From the NCBI GenBank assembly GCA_005777155.1, contig SXNM01000081.1, positions 1-36,708 of the forward strand: a stretch of 36,708 nucleotides of DNA, in the 5' to 3' direction. This DNA is from Pseudomonadota bacterium. Lineage in GTDB: Bacteria; Myxococcota_A; UBA9042. A program made the translations under genes and the position numbers. Positions 27,642 through 36,126 of the stretch are shown here, in pieces. Below the pieces are notes generated by a model. That model worked only from the letters and a program-made list of their open reading frames with translations, was not told the origin of the DNA and did not search any database. Positions within the stretch are counted from its first letter, which is position 1; the number at the start of each line of letters is the position of its first letter.

Positions 27642-29720
27642 CTATTCGCCAGGCTCCTTGACCAACCCGAGGTCGGTCAGATCGAGCCCGGCGGCGTATC
27701 CGTACGACACATACTGATCGAAGCCGTAGGCCTCGACCGCGACCTTCTGATCGGCGGTCACCCGGTGCGTGCCTTCGGTGACAAATAGCGAACTGAACTT
27801 ATAGTCTTTGCTGATTTTCTGCCAGAAGTCGGGCGGCAGCGGCTGGCCGTCGAGCGAGACCGTCGAGGCGATCGGGGCCGCGATCGTGATGTAGTTAAAG
27901 GCATATTTGTTCGGCGTCAGGAAGACGAAGCTCTTGCGCCACTGCTCGACCGGGATCGCGAGCATCATCGCTGGGTCGCCGGTGCCGGCGTCGCCAGGCT
28001 GCGGACCCACCGTGTTTGGATCCGGCGCGTCTTGGCTGGCCATGAAGTGACCCACCATGATCGGCGCCGGCTTGCCGTCGGCGTGCTTGGCGATGATCTC
28101 GAAGCTCTGACGCGTCTCGATCTCGAACCACTCACCCTTGTTCAGCACTGGAACGTAAACCGCCTTGCCCTTGAGGTTCTTCACCGTCGGGATGGTCGTG
28201 ACCTTGGTTCCGTCCTCCGCCGCGACGATCCGCCAGTAGTCGGCCTCCTGGTTGCGGGGATAGAGCTTGGCGCAGACGTAGCGGCTGCCCCACGTCTTGA
28301 CCGGAAACAGTTGATGCTCAAGGTGATCGGCGCAGCAGGTGATGAACTCACTGCAGTGTTCGTTGCTAAAACACGGGGTCTTGCCGTCGAATTCGCAGGT
28401 GCCGCACTTGGTCCCGGAGTCCAACTGCTTGGTCGTGCACTTGTCGATCGTGCAGTGGTTGGTGTTCGGCGCGTTGCCCGCTTCCGAGCCGCCGAACATC
28501 GCCACCCGCTTGTTGGCGACCACGATTGTGCCGGTCAGATCGGCGCCGACCTGGTCGGTCTCGATGTTCAGCGTGTCCCACTGCTCGAGCTCAAACGTCG
28601 CAGACTCGCCGGCCTTCAGCACTTTGATGGTGCCGTCCGAGCTGGCGAGCGTCTTGGCGACCGTCTTGGGCAGGGTGAACGTCACCGAGGTCACGCCGTC
28701 CATCGTCGCGATGACGGTGAAGAAGCCGCGCAGGACGCCGAACGACTGCTCGCGGCTCATCACCATGTAGTACTTGCCCAGCAGCTCCTCGGGCAGCAGC
28801 AAGCTGGCGTCATTGCTGAAGACGTTGACGTTCTCGAGCGGGTTGAACTGGTAGGCGGTGATCGGCACCGATGACTTGACCCGGTAGGCGAGCTTGGCCT
28901 TCACCGTGCCGTTGACGTTGCGCGCCGGCAGATTGAAAATCCGCAGCTCGCCTGGCGCCAGCGGGCTCAGGTCCAGCTCGTCGTCCTGCGAGTCGTAGGT
29001 GACCGGGCCCTCGTTGTTCGAGATCTGGATGTTGGCCGCCAGGGACTCGCTGGCGTTGCTGACGACGATCGCATACTGGGCGCCAGCGGCGTCGTAGTAG
29101 CCCGCCCGGCCGCCCGGGACAAAGGCGTTGTCGAGGTCCGCTGCCCAGAATGAGCAGCCGATGTAGCTGTTGGCCTTGACGTTGTTGGTACAGGCCTCAC
29201 CGCAGATGCCGTTGAAGCACTCATGGCCCTTGGCGCCATCGCAGACCTGCTCCTGCTGCCACTTGCCCTCTCCGTCGCACTTCTGCGCCACGCCCGAGTT
29301 CTTTGGGTCGCAGCGCTGCTGACCTGGGCTGCACTCCGAGCAGACTCCGGGCAGTTGGCACTTGGTGGGCGTGCCGTCGGAGGCGTAGCAGACCGTGGCG
29401 ACAAAGCCCGAGCCATCGGCAGCGCAGACCAGAAGCTCGGCGTCGCTGGCGCAGCCCTTCACGCTGCCGGGTGCGCATACGGCGCCCTCAGGCACCTCGA
29501 CGGCGTCGGCGTCGCCGGAGGCAGTGTCACCACCGCCGATCGCGTCGTCGCCGCCCGTGTCGCCCACGTCCGCAGTCGCCGCGTCTGGCTTGGTACCCGC
29601 CGGCTCGTCGCCGCCGCAGCCGGCCACGACGCCCAGCGTCGCCACCGCCAGGGAGAGCCCGAGCACCGCAGCGCGCGCACCCGCACGCCGCCAGCTCTCC
29701 ATCGCCGCTCGCAAGGGCAT
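27642..29720 (-). CDS. IgGFc-binding-like lipoprotein, 692 aa
   Basis: Lipobox GVVAGC; Cys-rich stalk; body resembling the IgGFc-binding N-terminal family (ESLAANIQISN, VAMFGGSEAGNAPNTNHC, CCADHLEHQLFPVKTWGSRYVCAKLYPRNQEADYWRIVAAEDGTKVT). Confidence 0.75.
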   Translation of the reverse strand: MPLRAAMESWRRAGARAAVLGLSLAVATLGVVAGCGGDEPAGTKPDAATADVGDTGGDDAIGGGDTASGDADAVEVPEGAVCAPGSVKGCASDAELLVCAADGSGFVATVCYASDGTPTKCQLPGVCSECSPGQQRCDPKNSGVAQKCDGEGKWQQEQVCDGAKGHECFNGICGEACTNNVKANSYIGCSFWAADLDNAFVPGGRAGYYDAAGAQYAIVVSNASESLAANIQISNNEGPVTYDSQDDELDLSPLAPGELRIFNLPARNVNGTVKAKLAYRVKSSVPITAYQFNPLENVNVFSNDASLLLPEELLGKYYMVMSREQSFGVLRGFFTVIATMDGVTSVTFTLPKTVAKTLASSDGTIKVLKAGESATFELEQWDTLNIETDQVGADLTGTIVVANKRVAMFGGSEAGNAPNTNHCTIDKCTTKQLDSGTKCGTCEFDGKTPCFSNEHCSEFITCCADHLEHQLFPVKTWGSRYVCAKLYPRNQEADYWRIVAAEDGTKVTTIPTVKNLKGKAVYVPVLNKGEWFEIETRQSFEIIAKHADGKPAPIMVGHFMASQDAPDPNTVGPQPGDAGTGDPAMMLAIPVEQWRKSFVFLTPNKYAFNYITIAAPIASTVSLDGQPLPPDFWQKISKDYKFSSLFVTEGTHRVTADQKVAVEAYGFDQYVSYGYAAGLDLTDLGLVKEPGE

Positions 29721-29994
29721 CGCATCCTCCGCCGCTGCCCAACCGAGGGCCGGTCGACCCCCGACAAACGGGCAGGCGACCGCAAACCAACGATGCTACC
29801 GAATTCCCAGCGCCACGGTCAATCAACCAAGGGCGCCCTCGGAGGCGAGCGGGGCGCCCAGGATCGATGGCGGCGGGGGTTCACTCCGCGCCGGTGTCGA
29901 GCAGCAGCCCTGCGGAACGACGAGAAGTCTGGCGATGGGGCGTCTGGGGCTCTTCGCGCGCCAGGCCGTGGGCGGCGCGTTCGGCCGGTTTCGC

Positions 29995-30023
29995 TTGACA
30001 CCGCCTGGGGCATCGCGTATCTC
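29995..30023 (+). promoter_or_regulatory. Possible rpsP promoter: TTGACA - 17 nt - TATCTC
   Basis: Perfect -35 at 29995-30000, weak -10 at 30018-30023, about 55 nt upstream of rpsP ATG. Confidence 0.45.
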
Positions 30024-30078
30024 GCCCGACCGCTCGGCCTGGGCTCTACCCTGGCCGCACTCAGGAGAGCACAGACCG

Positions 30079-30312
30079 ATGGCCGTCCGCATCCGCCTCG
30101 CCCGCTATGGCGCAAAAAAGCACCCCGTATACCGCATCGTCGCCGCTGACGCCCAGTCGCGCCGCGACGGTCGCTTCATCGAGCAGCTCGGCGCCTACGA
30201 TCCCAACGTCAACCCGCCGAAGGTCTCGCTCGAGCGCGACCGCTATGACTACTGGTTGGCGAACGGCGCGCTGCCGTCCGAGACCGTAGCGCGCTTGACC
30301 AAGGGCGCCTAA
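30079..30312 (+). CDS. rpsP: 30S ribosomal protein S16
   Basis: MAVRIRLARYGAKKHPVYRIVAADAQSRRDGRFIEQLGAYDP; AGGAG upstream; ORF-track start at 29395 is too far upstream. Confidence 0.96.
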   Translation: MAVRIRLARYGAKKHPVYRIVAADAQSRRDGRFIEQLGAYDPNVNPPKVSLERDRYDYWLANGALPSETVARLTKGA

Positions 30313-30374
30313 GCCCTGGTCATTTCCCCTCCGCCCCGCGGCCTCTTGTACCGCCGCGCAGGCCTGGACGGACG

Positions 30375-30737
30375 ATGAGCGCGACGAGCGACAGCGAGCC
30401 GGCAGCGCTAGGTGAGGTCGCGTTGGCCGAAGGGCCCGCGATCGCGCGCCTCGCCGCCGAGCCTCTCGGCGCCGCGGCCCATGCCGCCGAGGGCGGTCGG
30501 CCGGCTCGGCTGCTGCACTACCTCGCCACCATTTTGGTCGACCACCCTGAAGATGTGCTCGTCAGCGCCACAACGCTCGATGACGGCGGCGTGCAGCTCA
30601 GGCTTACGGTGCGCCGAGATGACATCGGCAAGGTGATCGGCAAGCAGGGCCGGACCGCGCGGGCGATTCGAAATTTGGTGCAGGCGGCGGCTGCGCTGCA
30701 CGGCGAGCGCGTGCAAGTGCAGGTCATCGACGACTGA
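30375..30737 (+). CDS. khpA: KH-domain RNA-binding protein
   Basis: LTVRRDDIGKVIGKQGRTARAIRNLVQAAA; adjacent to rpsP as expected. Confidence 0.88.
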   Translation: MSATSDSEPAALGEVALAEGPAIARLAAEPLGAAAHAAEGGRPARLLHYLATILVDHPEDVLVSATTLDDGGVQLRLTVRRDDIGKVIGKQGRTARAIRNLVQAAAALHGERVQVQVIDD

Positions 30738-30745
30738 CGTCGGCC

Positions 30746-31930
30746 ATGCGCGAACCCCAGGAGCCGAGCGACTTCGCCGGCGCCCCCACAGGACAGACCT
30801 CGCGCCACCGCGCCGTCGCCGTTGACCAGCCGGCCGCTGCAACGGCGACGAGTGAGGCTGCGGCTTGGGTGTCGCCGCGTGGTCCTGAGCTGCTCGGCTG
30901 GTGGGCCAAGCACCACCGCTTCGACGCGCTGCTTGTGCTCGCATGGGGCGGCTGGCTGCTGCTACAGAGCCAACTGCCGCAGCAGCACGCTGCGATGCCG
31001 ACGAGCGACGGGCTTACGGCTGGCGACTGGCGCTTGATCGGCGCGCTAGGCCTGCACCGGCTCGCCGGCGGGCCGCTGACCTGGCTCTTGGCAGCGACGA
31101 CGACGATCTGGGTCGCTGCGAGCCACTGGATCGCTGCGAGTGAACGGGTCGGCCAGCCCATCAGGTCCCGCGGCCACGCCGCTCTGCTCGGCGTCGCCGC
31201 GCTCGGCCTCGGCGGCGTTGCCCTTGCGCTCGCGCTCGCCGCAGCCGGCGAGCCACCTCGGCGCTGGCAGGGCGTCCCGGGCGAGGCGCCGACGTGGATG
31301 GCGCCACTCGTGGTCGAGAGCGGGCGCTTTCTGGCATCTGCCGACCCGGCGCCGGCCACTCGCTGCCGTCGCGACGGCGATCTGCTGCGCTGTGCTCACG
31401 ATGGCGCGGTCGAGGTCGCGCTCGACGGCCCGTACGCGACGCTGGTGGACGGCCAGCTTTGGCGCATCTCCGCGACCACACCGGCCACTGACGCTGGCAC
31501 CGCGACGCTCGAGCTCGGCCCAGTCGCAACGCCGCAGGATGCCGTGGCGTTCGCTGTTCGCGCCGGCGCGGCTACGCTCGTGCCCGCGCTGCGCGCACGC
31601 GTCGCCGTAGAGCCGAGCGCCCGCAGCGGCCCCATCGCCATCGTCGCTCGGGCGGAAGAGCCGGCACAGTGGCTGGCCGCGCCAGGTTGGGTGGCGGGCG
31701 CGCCGGCCGGCCGCTGGCGCAGCCCGGGCGCGGCGCGGGTCGAGGCCGGCCCTGCGACACCCACCGCGATCGCGGTCGTGGCGCTGACGCTGCTTGGGCT
31801 GCTTGCCCTGGCGGCGACGGTCGCTGGCCGGCGGCGCAGCGCACCGATCGCGGCGGCGGAGTCGCTGCGCGATAGCTCTGATCTCATGGACCTGGGCTTA
31901 GACGGCGGGCCAGGGGGGGTGAAACGATGA
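30746..31930 (+). CDS. Membrane protein, 394 aa: three N-terminal TM segments, large extracytoplasmic domain, one C-terminal TM
   Basis: Hydrophobic stretches LLVLAWGGWLLLQ, LTWLLAATTTIWVAA, ALLGVAALGLGGVALALALAAA, TAIAVVALTLLGLLALAATVA; ATGA overlap with next gene. Confidence 0.72.
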   Translation: MREPQEPSDFAGAPTGQTSRHRAVAVDQPAAATATSEAAAWVSPRGPELLGWWAKHHRFDALLVLAWGGWLLLQSQLPQQHAAMPTSDGLTAGDWRLIGALGLHRLAGGPLTWLLAATTTIWVAASHWIAASERVGQPIRSRGHAALLGVAALGLGGVALALALAAAGEPPRRWQGVPGEAPTWMAPLVVESGRFLASADPAPATRCRRDGDLLRCAHDGAVEVALDGPYATLVDGQLWRISATTPATDAGTATLELGPVATPQDAVAFAVRAGAATLVPALRARVAVEPSARSGPIAIVARAEEPAQWLAAPGWVAGAPAGRWRSPGAARVEAGPATPTAIAVVALTLLGLLALAATVAGRRRSAPIAAAESLRDSSDLMDLGLDGGPGGVKR

Positions 31931-33087
31931 CATCGGTCGCACCCTCGACGCTGCTCGCGCTGACCATCGCCGCCGCCGGCCTCGCGGCGCTGTGCCTCCG
32001 CACCAGGGCTCACGCCAGCAGCGCGCTGGCCGTGCTCTCAGCGGCCGCCGCTGCCCTGGCGATGGCCCGCGCCAATACCCCTGGACTCGGGACGTTGGCC
32101 CTGACCCTGGCAGCGGTGCACCTCGGCTGGGCAGCCCTCGGGTCCGCACGGCGTCGACGGCCGATCGCGACCGCCACCCTCATGCTGCTCGCTGCGGCCT
32201 TGGACGGCGGCCAGTTGCGGCCGATCTACGACTGGCAGGCGACGTTGCCGCCCCTGGCAACGCTGAGCGCGATCGCGGCCCTGCTCGCCGCCAGGCAGCC
32301 CTTGTCTGCGCTGTCCGAGGCGTCGCGGGTCGCCGCTGCTGCTGCGCTCGCCGCGTTGCCGATGGCGGGCCCGCTCTTCGGCGTCGACATCTCGGTCGAG
32401 ATACCGCATGACGACGGCGGGCTCGCGGTCTCCACGCGAGCCAGCGCCGCCTTCGCCCCTGCGTCGGCGCTGCAGGCGCAGCTGTGGTCGCTGGGCCGCT
32501 GGGCTGGCGTCGCCGCCGTGGCGCTGGTTTTGACGAGGCGCCGGGCGTGGCCGCTCGCCGCCGCGTCGATCTCAGCCTTCGCGGCGATCGCAGCCGGCGT
32601 CCTTGGCTGGGCGTCCTTCGAAGATGTCGGGCACGCCGCGGAGCTGGCGACAGCGGACGGGCCGCTCGCCATCGTCGGATCGCGGCCGGCTATTCCGAGC
32701 TTGGCGCCAGTGGCCCTGCGCCTCGGGTTGACAGCGATGGCGCTCGAGCTCGCCTATCCCGGCCAAGCTGGGCCGATCGATATTGGCGCCGCTATCGGGA
32801 CCAGGCCAGCCCTGACGCGAGCGCAGCCATGGATCGGACTCATCCCGGCGATGGCGGCGCCCATCTTGGCGTCCACCCTCCCGATGGTCGTCGGCGCGGG
32901 CTGGATCGCCGATCCGGCGACCACCTGCGTGCTGACCCTGGCCGCGACGAGCGCGCTGGGGGCGTTCATCCGGAGCCCGCCAGGCACGTTGCACCGGCTG
33001 GCGCTCGACGCGGTTCAATGCGCCGCTGGCCTCCTCCTGGTCGGTGGCGCCGCAGGCTGGCGTGTCGCCTCAGCCTGGATGCCCTGA
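31927..33087 (+). CDS. Polytopic membrane protein, 386 aa
   Basis: Multiple hydrophobic segments throughout; overlaps the end of the previous CDS by 4 nt. Confidence 0.7.
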   Translation: MTSVAPSTLLALTIAAAGLAALCLRTRAHASSALAVLSAAAAALAMARANTPGLGTLALTLAAVHLGWAALGSARRRRPIATATLMLLAAALDGGQLRPIYDWQATLPPLATLSAIAALLAARQPLSALSEASRVAAAAALAALPMAGPLFGVDISVEIPHDDGGLAVSTRASAAFAPASALQAQLWSLGRWAGVAAVALVLTRRRAWPLAAASISAFAAIAAGVLGWASFEDVGHAAELATADGPLAIVGSRPAIPSLAPVALRLGLTAMALELAYPGQAGPIDIGAAIGTRPALTRAQPWIGLIPAMAAPILASTLPMVVGAGWIADPATTCVLTLAATSALGAFIRSPPGTLHRLALDAVQCAAGLLLVGGAAGWRVASAWMP

Positions 33088-33812
33088 GCGGACACCGCCC
33101 CTGACCCCACGGCCGGGCGACCTAGTCCGAAACTGAGCCGGGTCCGGTCGCTGGCGCGTGCGTCTGCCAGCACAGCGAACATCACCACGCGCCCGCCTGC
33201 TTCGCAGATGGCTCGGGCCGCCGCAGAGAGGGTCTCGCCGGTCGTCAACACGTCATCGACCAGGGCAACTGCGCGCCCTTCGAGGTGCCACCCCTTGGGC
33301 CACGGCCACCCGCGCCGCGCCTGCTCAAACACTGGCGCCGTGCGTGAGCCGGTAGCGCGAGGCGCGGCGCCATCGACCCGGCACAGCGCGCGCTTCGCAG
33401 GCCATGGTCCGGCCGCCGCCAACGTCGACGCCAGCAAGTCGGGCAAATGCCAGCCGCGCTCGCGCAGGCGGTCGCGCTGTGGTGGCACGGCGATCCAGAC
33501 CTCGACCCCAGCGGCGGCAGCTTGCGCAATCGCCGCCGCCGCCCACGGGTTGAGCAGGCCGCCGAACGCAGGCGGCTGATGGCCAAACTTGGCCTGCGTG
33601 ATCGCGGTCGCCACGGGTCCGCCGTAGCGATAGGCGGCCACAACCGGCGCGCCGAGGGGCCCAGTGGCGACGCCGAGGCGGTCCAATGACTCGACGGTGA
33701 GCTCGCAGGCCCGGCAGGGCGGAGACGCGGCGAGCGCCAGCGGCGCGTGGCAGAGCGGGCAGCAAGCCGGTGCGACCAGGCGTGCAGCGTCGGCGAGGAG
33801 GCGCAGGTCCAT
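33015..33812 (-). CDS. ComF-family phosphoribosyltransferase-like protein
   Basis: N-terminal CCPLCHAPLALAASPPCRAC zinc-finger-like pairs; PRPP motif VALVDDVLTTGETLSAAARAI; start trimmed to 33812. Confidence 0.85.
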   Translation of the reverse strand: MDLRLLADAARLVAPACCPLCHAPLALAASPPCRACELTVESLDRLGVATGPLGAPVVAAYRYGGPVATAITQAKFGHQPPAFGGLLNPWAAAAIAQAAAAGVEVWIAVPPQRDRLRERGWHLPDLLASTLAAAGPWPAKRALCRVDGAAPRATGSRTAPVFEQARRGWPWPKGWHLEGRAVALVDDVLTTGETLSAAARAICEAGGRVVMFAVLADARASDRTRLSFGLGRPAVGSGAVSAQGIQAEATRQPAAPPTRRRPAAH

Positions 33813-33869
33813 GACAGAGGGTCGCTGCTGAGCGGACGTCGGCGCGGTGGTGGCGCCTGCCACTTGGAG

Positions 33870-34634
33870 TCAAGGCAGCTCGCCGTCGCTGGTCAGGGTC
33901 AAGATCTCTGCGCCGCTCGCCGTGATCGCCACCGCCAGCTCGACGTGGGCGGCGCGCCCGCCGTCGAGCGTCACCACCGTCCAGCCATCCGGGCGCAGCG
34001 CAACCGCACCGCTCCCCGCCGTGATCACCGGCTCGATCGCCAGACACCAGCCGTCCTCGATTCGCGGCCCGACGCCCAGAATCCCGACGTTTGGCACCAC
34101 CGGATCTTCATGCAGGGCGCGCCCAATGCCGTGCCCGCAGTAGGACTCGACGACGCCGTACCCACGCGGACGTACGACCGCCTCCACCGCCGCGCCGAGG
34201 TCGCCGAGGGCAGAGCCGACGCGGGCGGCCGCGATGGCAGCGCGCAAGGCCTCGCAGGCGGCAGCCACCAAGGCGCGGTCAGAGTCAGTGCCGCCGCCAA
34301 CGCAGACGCTGATCGCGGAGTCGCCGACCCAGCCGTCCAGCGTGGCACCCACGTCGAACGAGACGAGATCGCCGTCGCGCAGGCGCCGACCGTCAGGCAG
34401 CCCATGCACCGCTTCCTCGTTGACGCTGGCGCAGATGCTGGCGGGAAAGCCGTGGTATCCCCGAAACGTGGGCAGCGCGCCCCGGCTTCGGATGAGCTTC
34501 GCCACCGCGGCGTCTAGGTCAGACAGTCGGGCTCCAGGCAACGCCAGCTGTCGCAGCAGACGCAGGGAGTCACCGACGATGGCCCCAGCGCGCCGAAGCT
34601 GGCGAACCTCCGTGGCCGACTTGCGCAACGACAT
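33870..34634 (-). CDS. map: Methionine aminopeptidase, type I
   Basis: FPASICASVNEEAVHGLPDGRRLRDGDLVSFDVGATLDGWVGDSAIS, YCGHGIGRALHEDPVVPN, IEPVI; start trimmed to 34634. Confidence 0.92.
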   Translation of the reverse strand: MSLRKSATEVRQLRRAGAIVGDSLRLLRQLALPGARLSDLDAAVAKLIRSRGALPTFRGYHGFPASICASVNEEAVHGLPDGRRLRDGDLVSFDVGATLDGWVGDSAISVCVGGGTDSDRALVAAACEALRAAIAAARVGSALGDLGAAVEAVVRPRGYGVVESYCGHGIGRALHEDPVVPNVGILGVGPRIEDGWCLAIEPVITAGSGAVALRPDGWTVVTLDGGRAAHVELAVAITASGAEILTLTSDGELP

Positions 34635-34807
34635 CGGACCCCTCCGCGCGGTGGACGGGCGCTCGCACCGCCACGCTGCAGTGCCCAGTTTGCCGTGCCG
34701 ATCGCGTGTTTGCCATCCACGGCCCGCGACCCTAGCATAGCGCCCGCTGGTCGCCTTGAGGCGTCCTCCAGCGAAGGGTTCTCGCAGCGGCGCAGGGGGC
34801 ATCGGCG

Positions 34808-36097
34808 TTGACATCCACGTTGCACTTCGCACTGGCCGAGGCCGAGCAGATCACCGCCCGTGCCCGCGCTGCTGCCCGCTCCCTCGCCCCCCAGACCACC
34901 GCCGCCAAAGACGCGTTTCTGGCGGCCGTCGGCGTGGGTCTGCGCCAGCGCCGCGCCGCGATCTGCGAGGCCAACGCCGGCGATTTGGCGCGAAGCGCAG
35001 CGGCCGGGCGTTCGGCGCCGCTGCTGGATCGACTGCGCCTCGACGCCGATCGCGTGGAGGCGCTGGCCCGCGCTGTGGACGAGGTCCGCCACCTGCCCGA
35101 TCCCGTCGGCGCGATCGTCGGCGGCGGCCGGCGCCCTAACGGCCTCGAGATTCGCCGCGTCCGCATCCCGATCGGCGTCATCGGCATGATCTACGAGGCG
35201 CGACCCAACGTCACGATCGACGCCGCAGCGCTGGCGATCAAGGCTGGCAATGCGGTCGTGCTGCGCGGCGGCAGCGACGCCGTCGCCACCAACGCAGCGC
35301 TGCTCTTGGTGCTGCGGGACGCCCTGCTCGCGGTGGGGCTGCCGGCTGACGCCGCTCAGGCCCCGCAGACGCCCGGGCACGAGGCGATCGAGGCCATGGT
35401 TTGCCGGCCAGGCGGCCTCGACCTCGCCATCCCGCGAGGCGGCACTGCCCTCATCGACGCGGTACAGCGTTGGGCGCGCGTCCCGGTGGTGCAGCACTAC
35501 CAGGGAGTCTGCCACGTGTACGTCCACCACGACGCCGACGCCGAGCTTGCTCGCTGCGTCGTCGTCAACGCCAAGGCGCAGCGGCCTGGCGTATGCAACG
35601 CCATGGAGGCGCTGCTCATCGACGCCGCGGCTCCGCCAGCCACTGTCGCGGCGATCGTCGTCGGCCTGCTCGAAGCTGGGGTCCAGATTCGCGCTTGCGA
35701 TCGCAGCCGCGCGCTGGCCTGGGCGCCTGCGATCGCGTCGGCGCTTGTTCCTGCAGCTGACGACGATTTCGGTCGTGAATTCCTAGATCTCGTCTGCCTG
35801 TTGCGCGTCGTTGACGGGGTCGAGGGCGCCATCGATCACATCGCACGGTTCGGCTCCGGACACACCGAAGCGATCCTTTGCCGCGATGTCGGCGCCAGCC
35901 AGCGCTTCCTCGCCGGCGTCGACGCCTCCTGCGTGATGATCAACGCCAGCACCCGCTTCAACGATGGCGGCGAGCTGGGGCTGGGCGCCGAGATCGGGAT
36001 CTCGACCAGCAAACTTCATGCCTATGGGCCAATGGGGCTCGAGGCACTGACGGCCATACGCACGGTCGTCGTCGGAGAGGGCCATGTTCGCGTCTGA
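34808..36097 (+). CDS. proA: Gamma-glutamyl phosphate reductase
   Basis: RVRIPIGVIGMIYEARPNVTIDAAALAIKAGNAVVLRGGSDA, PVVQHYQGVCHVYV, INASTRFNDGGELGLGAEIGISTSKLHAYGPMGLEALT; TTG start proposed by ORF track. Confidence 0.94.
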   Translation: MTSTLHFALAEAEQITARARAAARSLAPQTTAAKDAFLAAVGVGLRQRRAAICEANAGDLARSAAAGRSAPLLDRLRLDADRVEALARAVDEVRHLPDPVGAIVGGGRRPNGLEIRRVRIPIGVIGMIYEARPNVTIDAAALAIKAGNAVVLRGGSDAVATNAALLLVLRDALLAVGLPADAAQAPQTPGHEAIEAMVCRPGGLDLAIPRGGTALIDAVQRWARVPVVQHYQGVCHVYVHHDADAELARCVVVNAKAQRPGVCNAMEALLIDAAAPPATVAAIVVGLLEAGVQIRACDRSRALAWAPAIASALVPAADDDFGREFLDLVCLLRVVDGVEGAIDHIARFGSGHTEAILCRDVGASQRFLAGVDASCVMINASTRFNDGGELGLGAEIGISTSKLHAYGPMGLEALTAIRTVVVGEGHVRV

Positions 36098-36126
36098 GTT
36101 CGCCTCGCACATCGGCGGTGTCCACC

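Noticed and set aside
16265-29720. MYXO-CTERM or similar C-terminal sorting signal on the exported proteins
   Set aside because: C-termini (e.g. ...FNMFLFTRQ, ...LGLVKEPGE, ...VFWAVRQQ) lack the motif plus TM plus Arg-cluster pattern.
29395-30078. Upstream extension of the rpsP ORF
   Set aside because: S16 begins with MAVRIRLARYG at 30079 with a good SD; the upstream part overlaps the divergent gene antisense.
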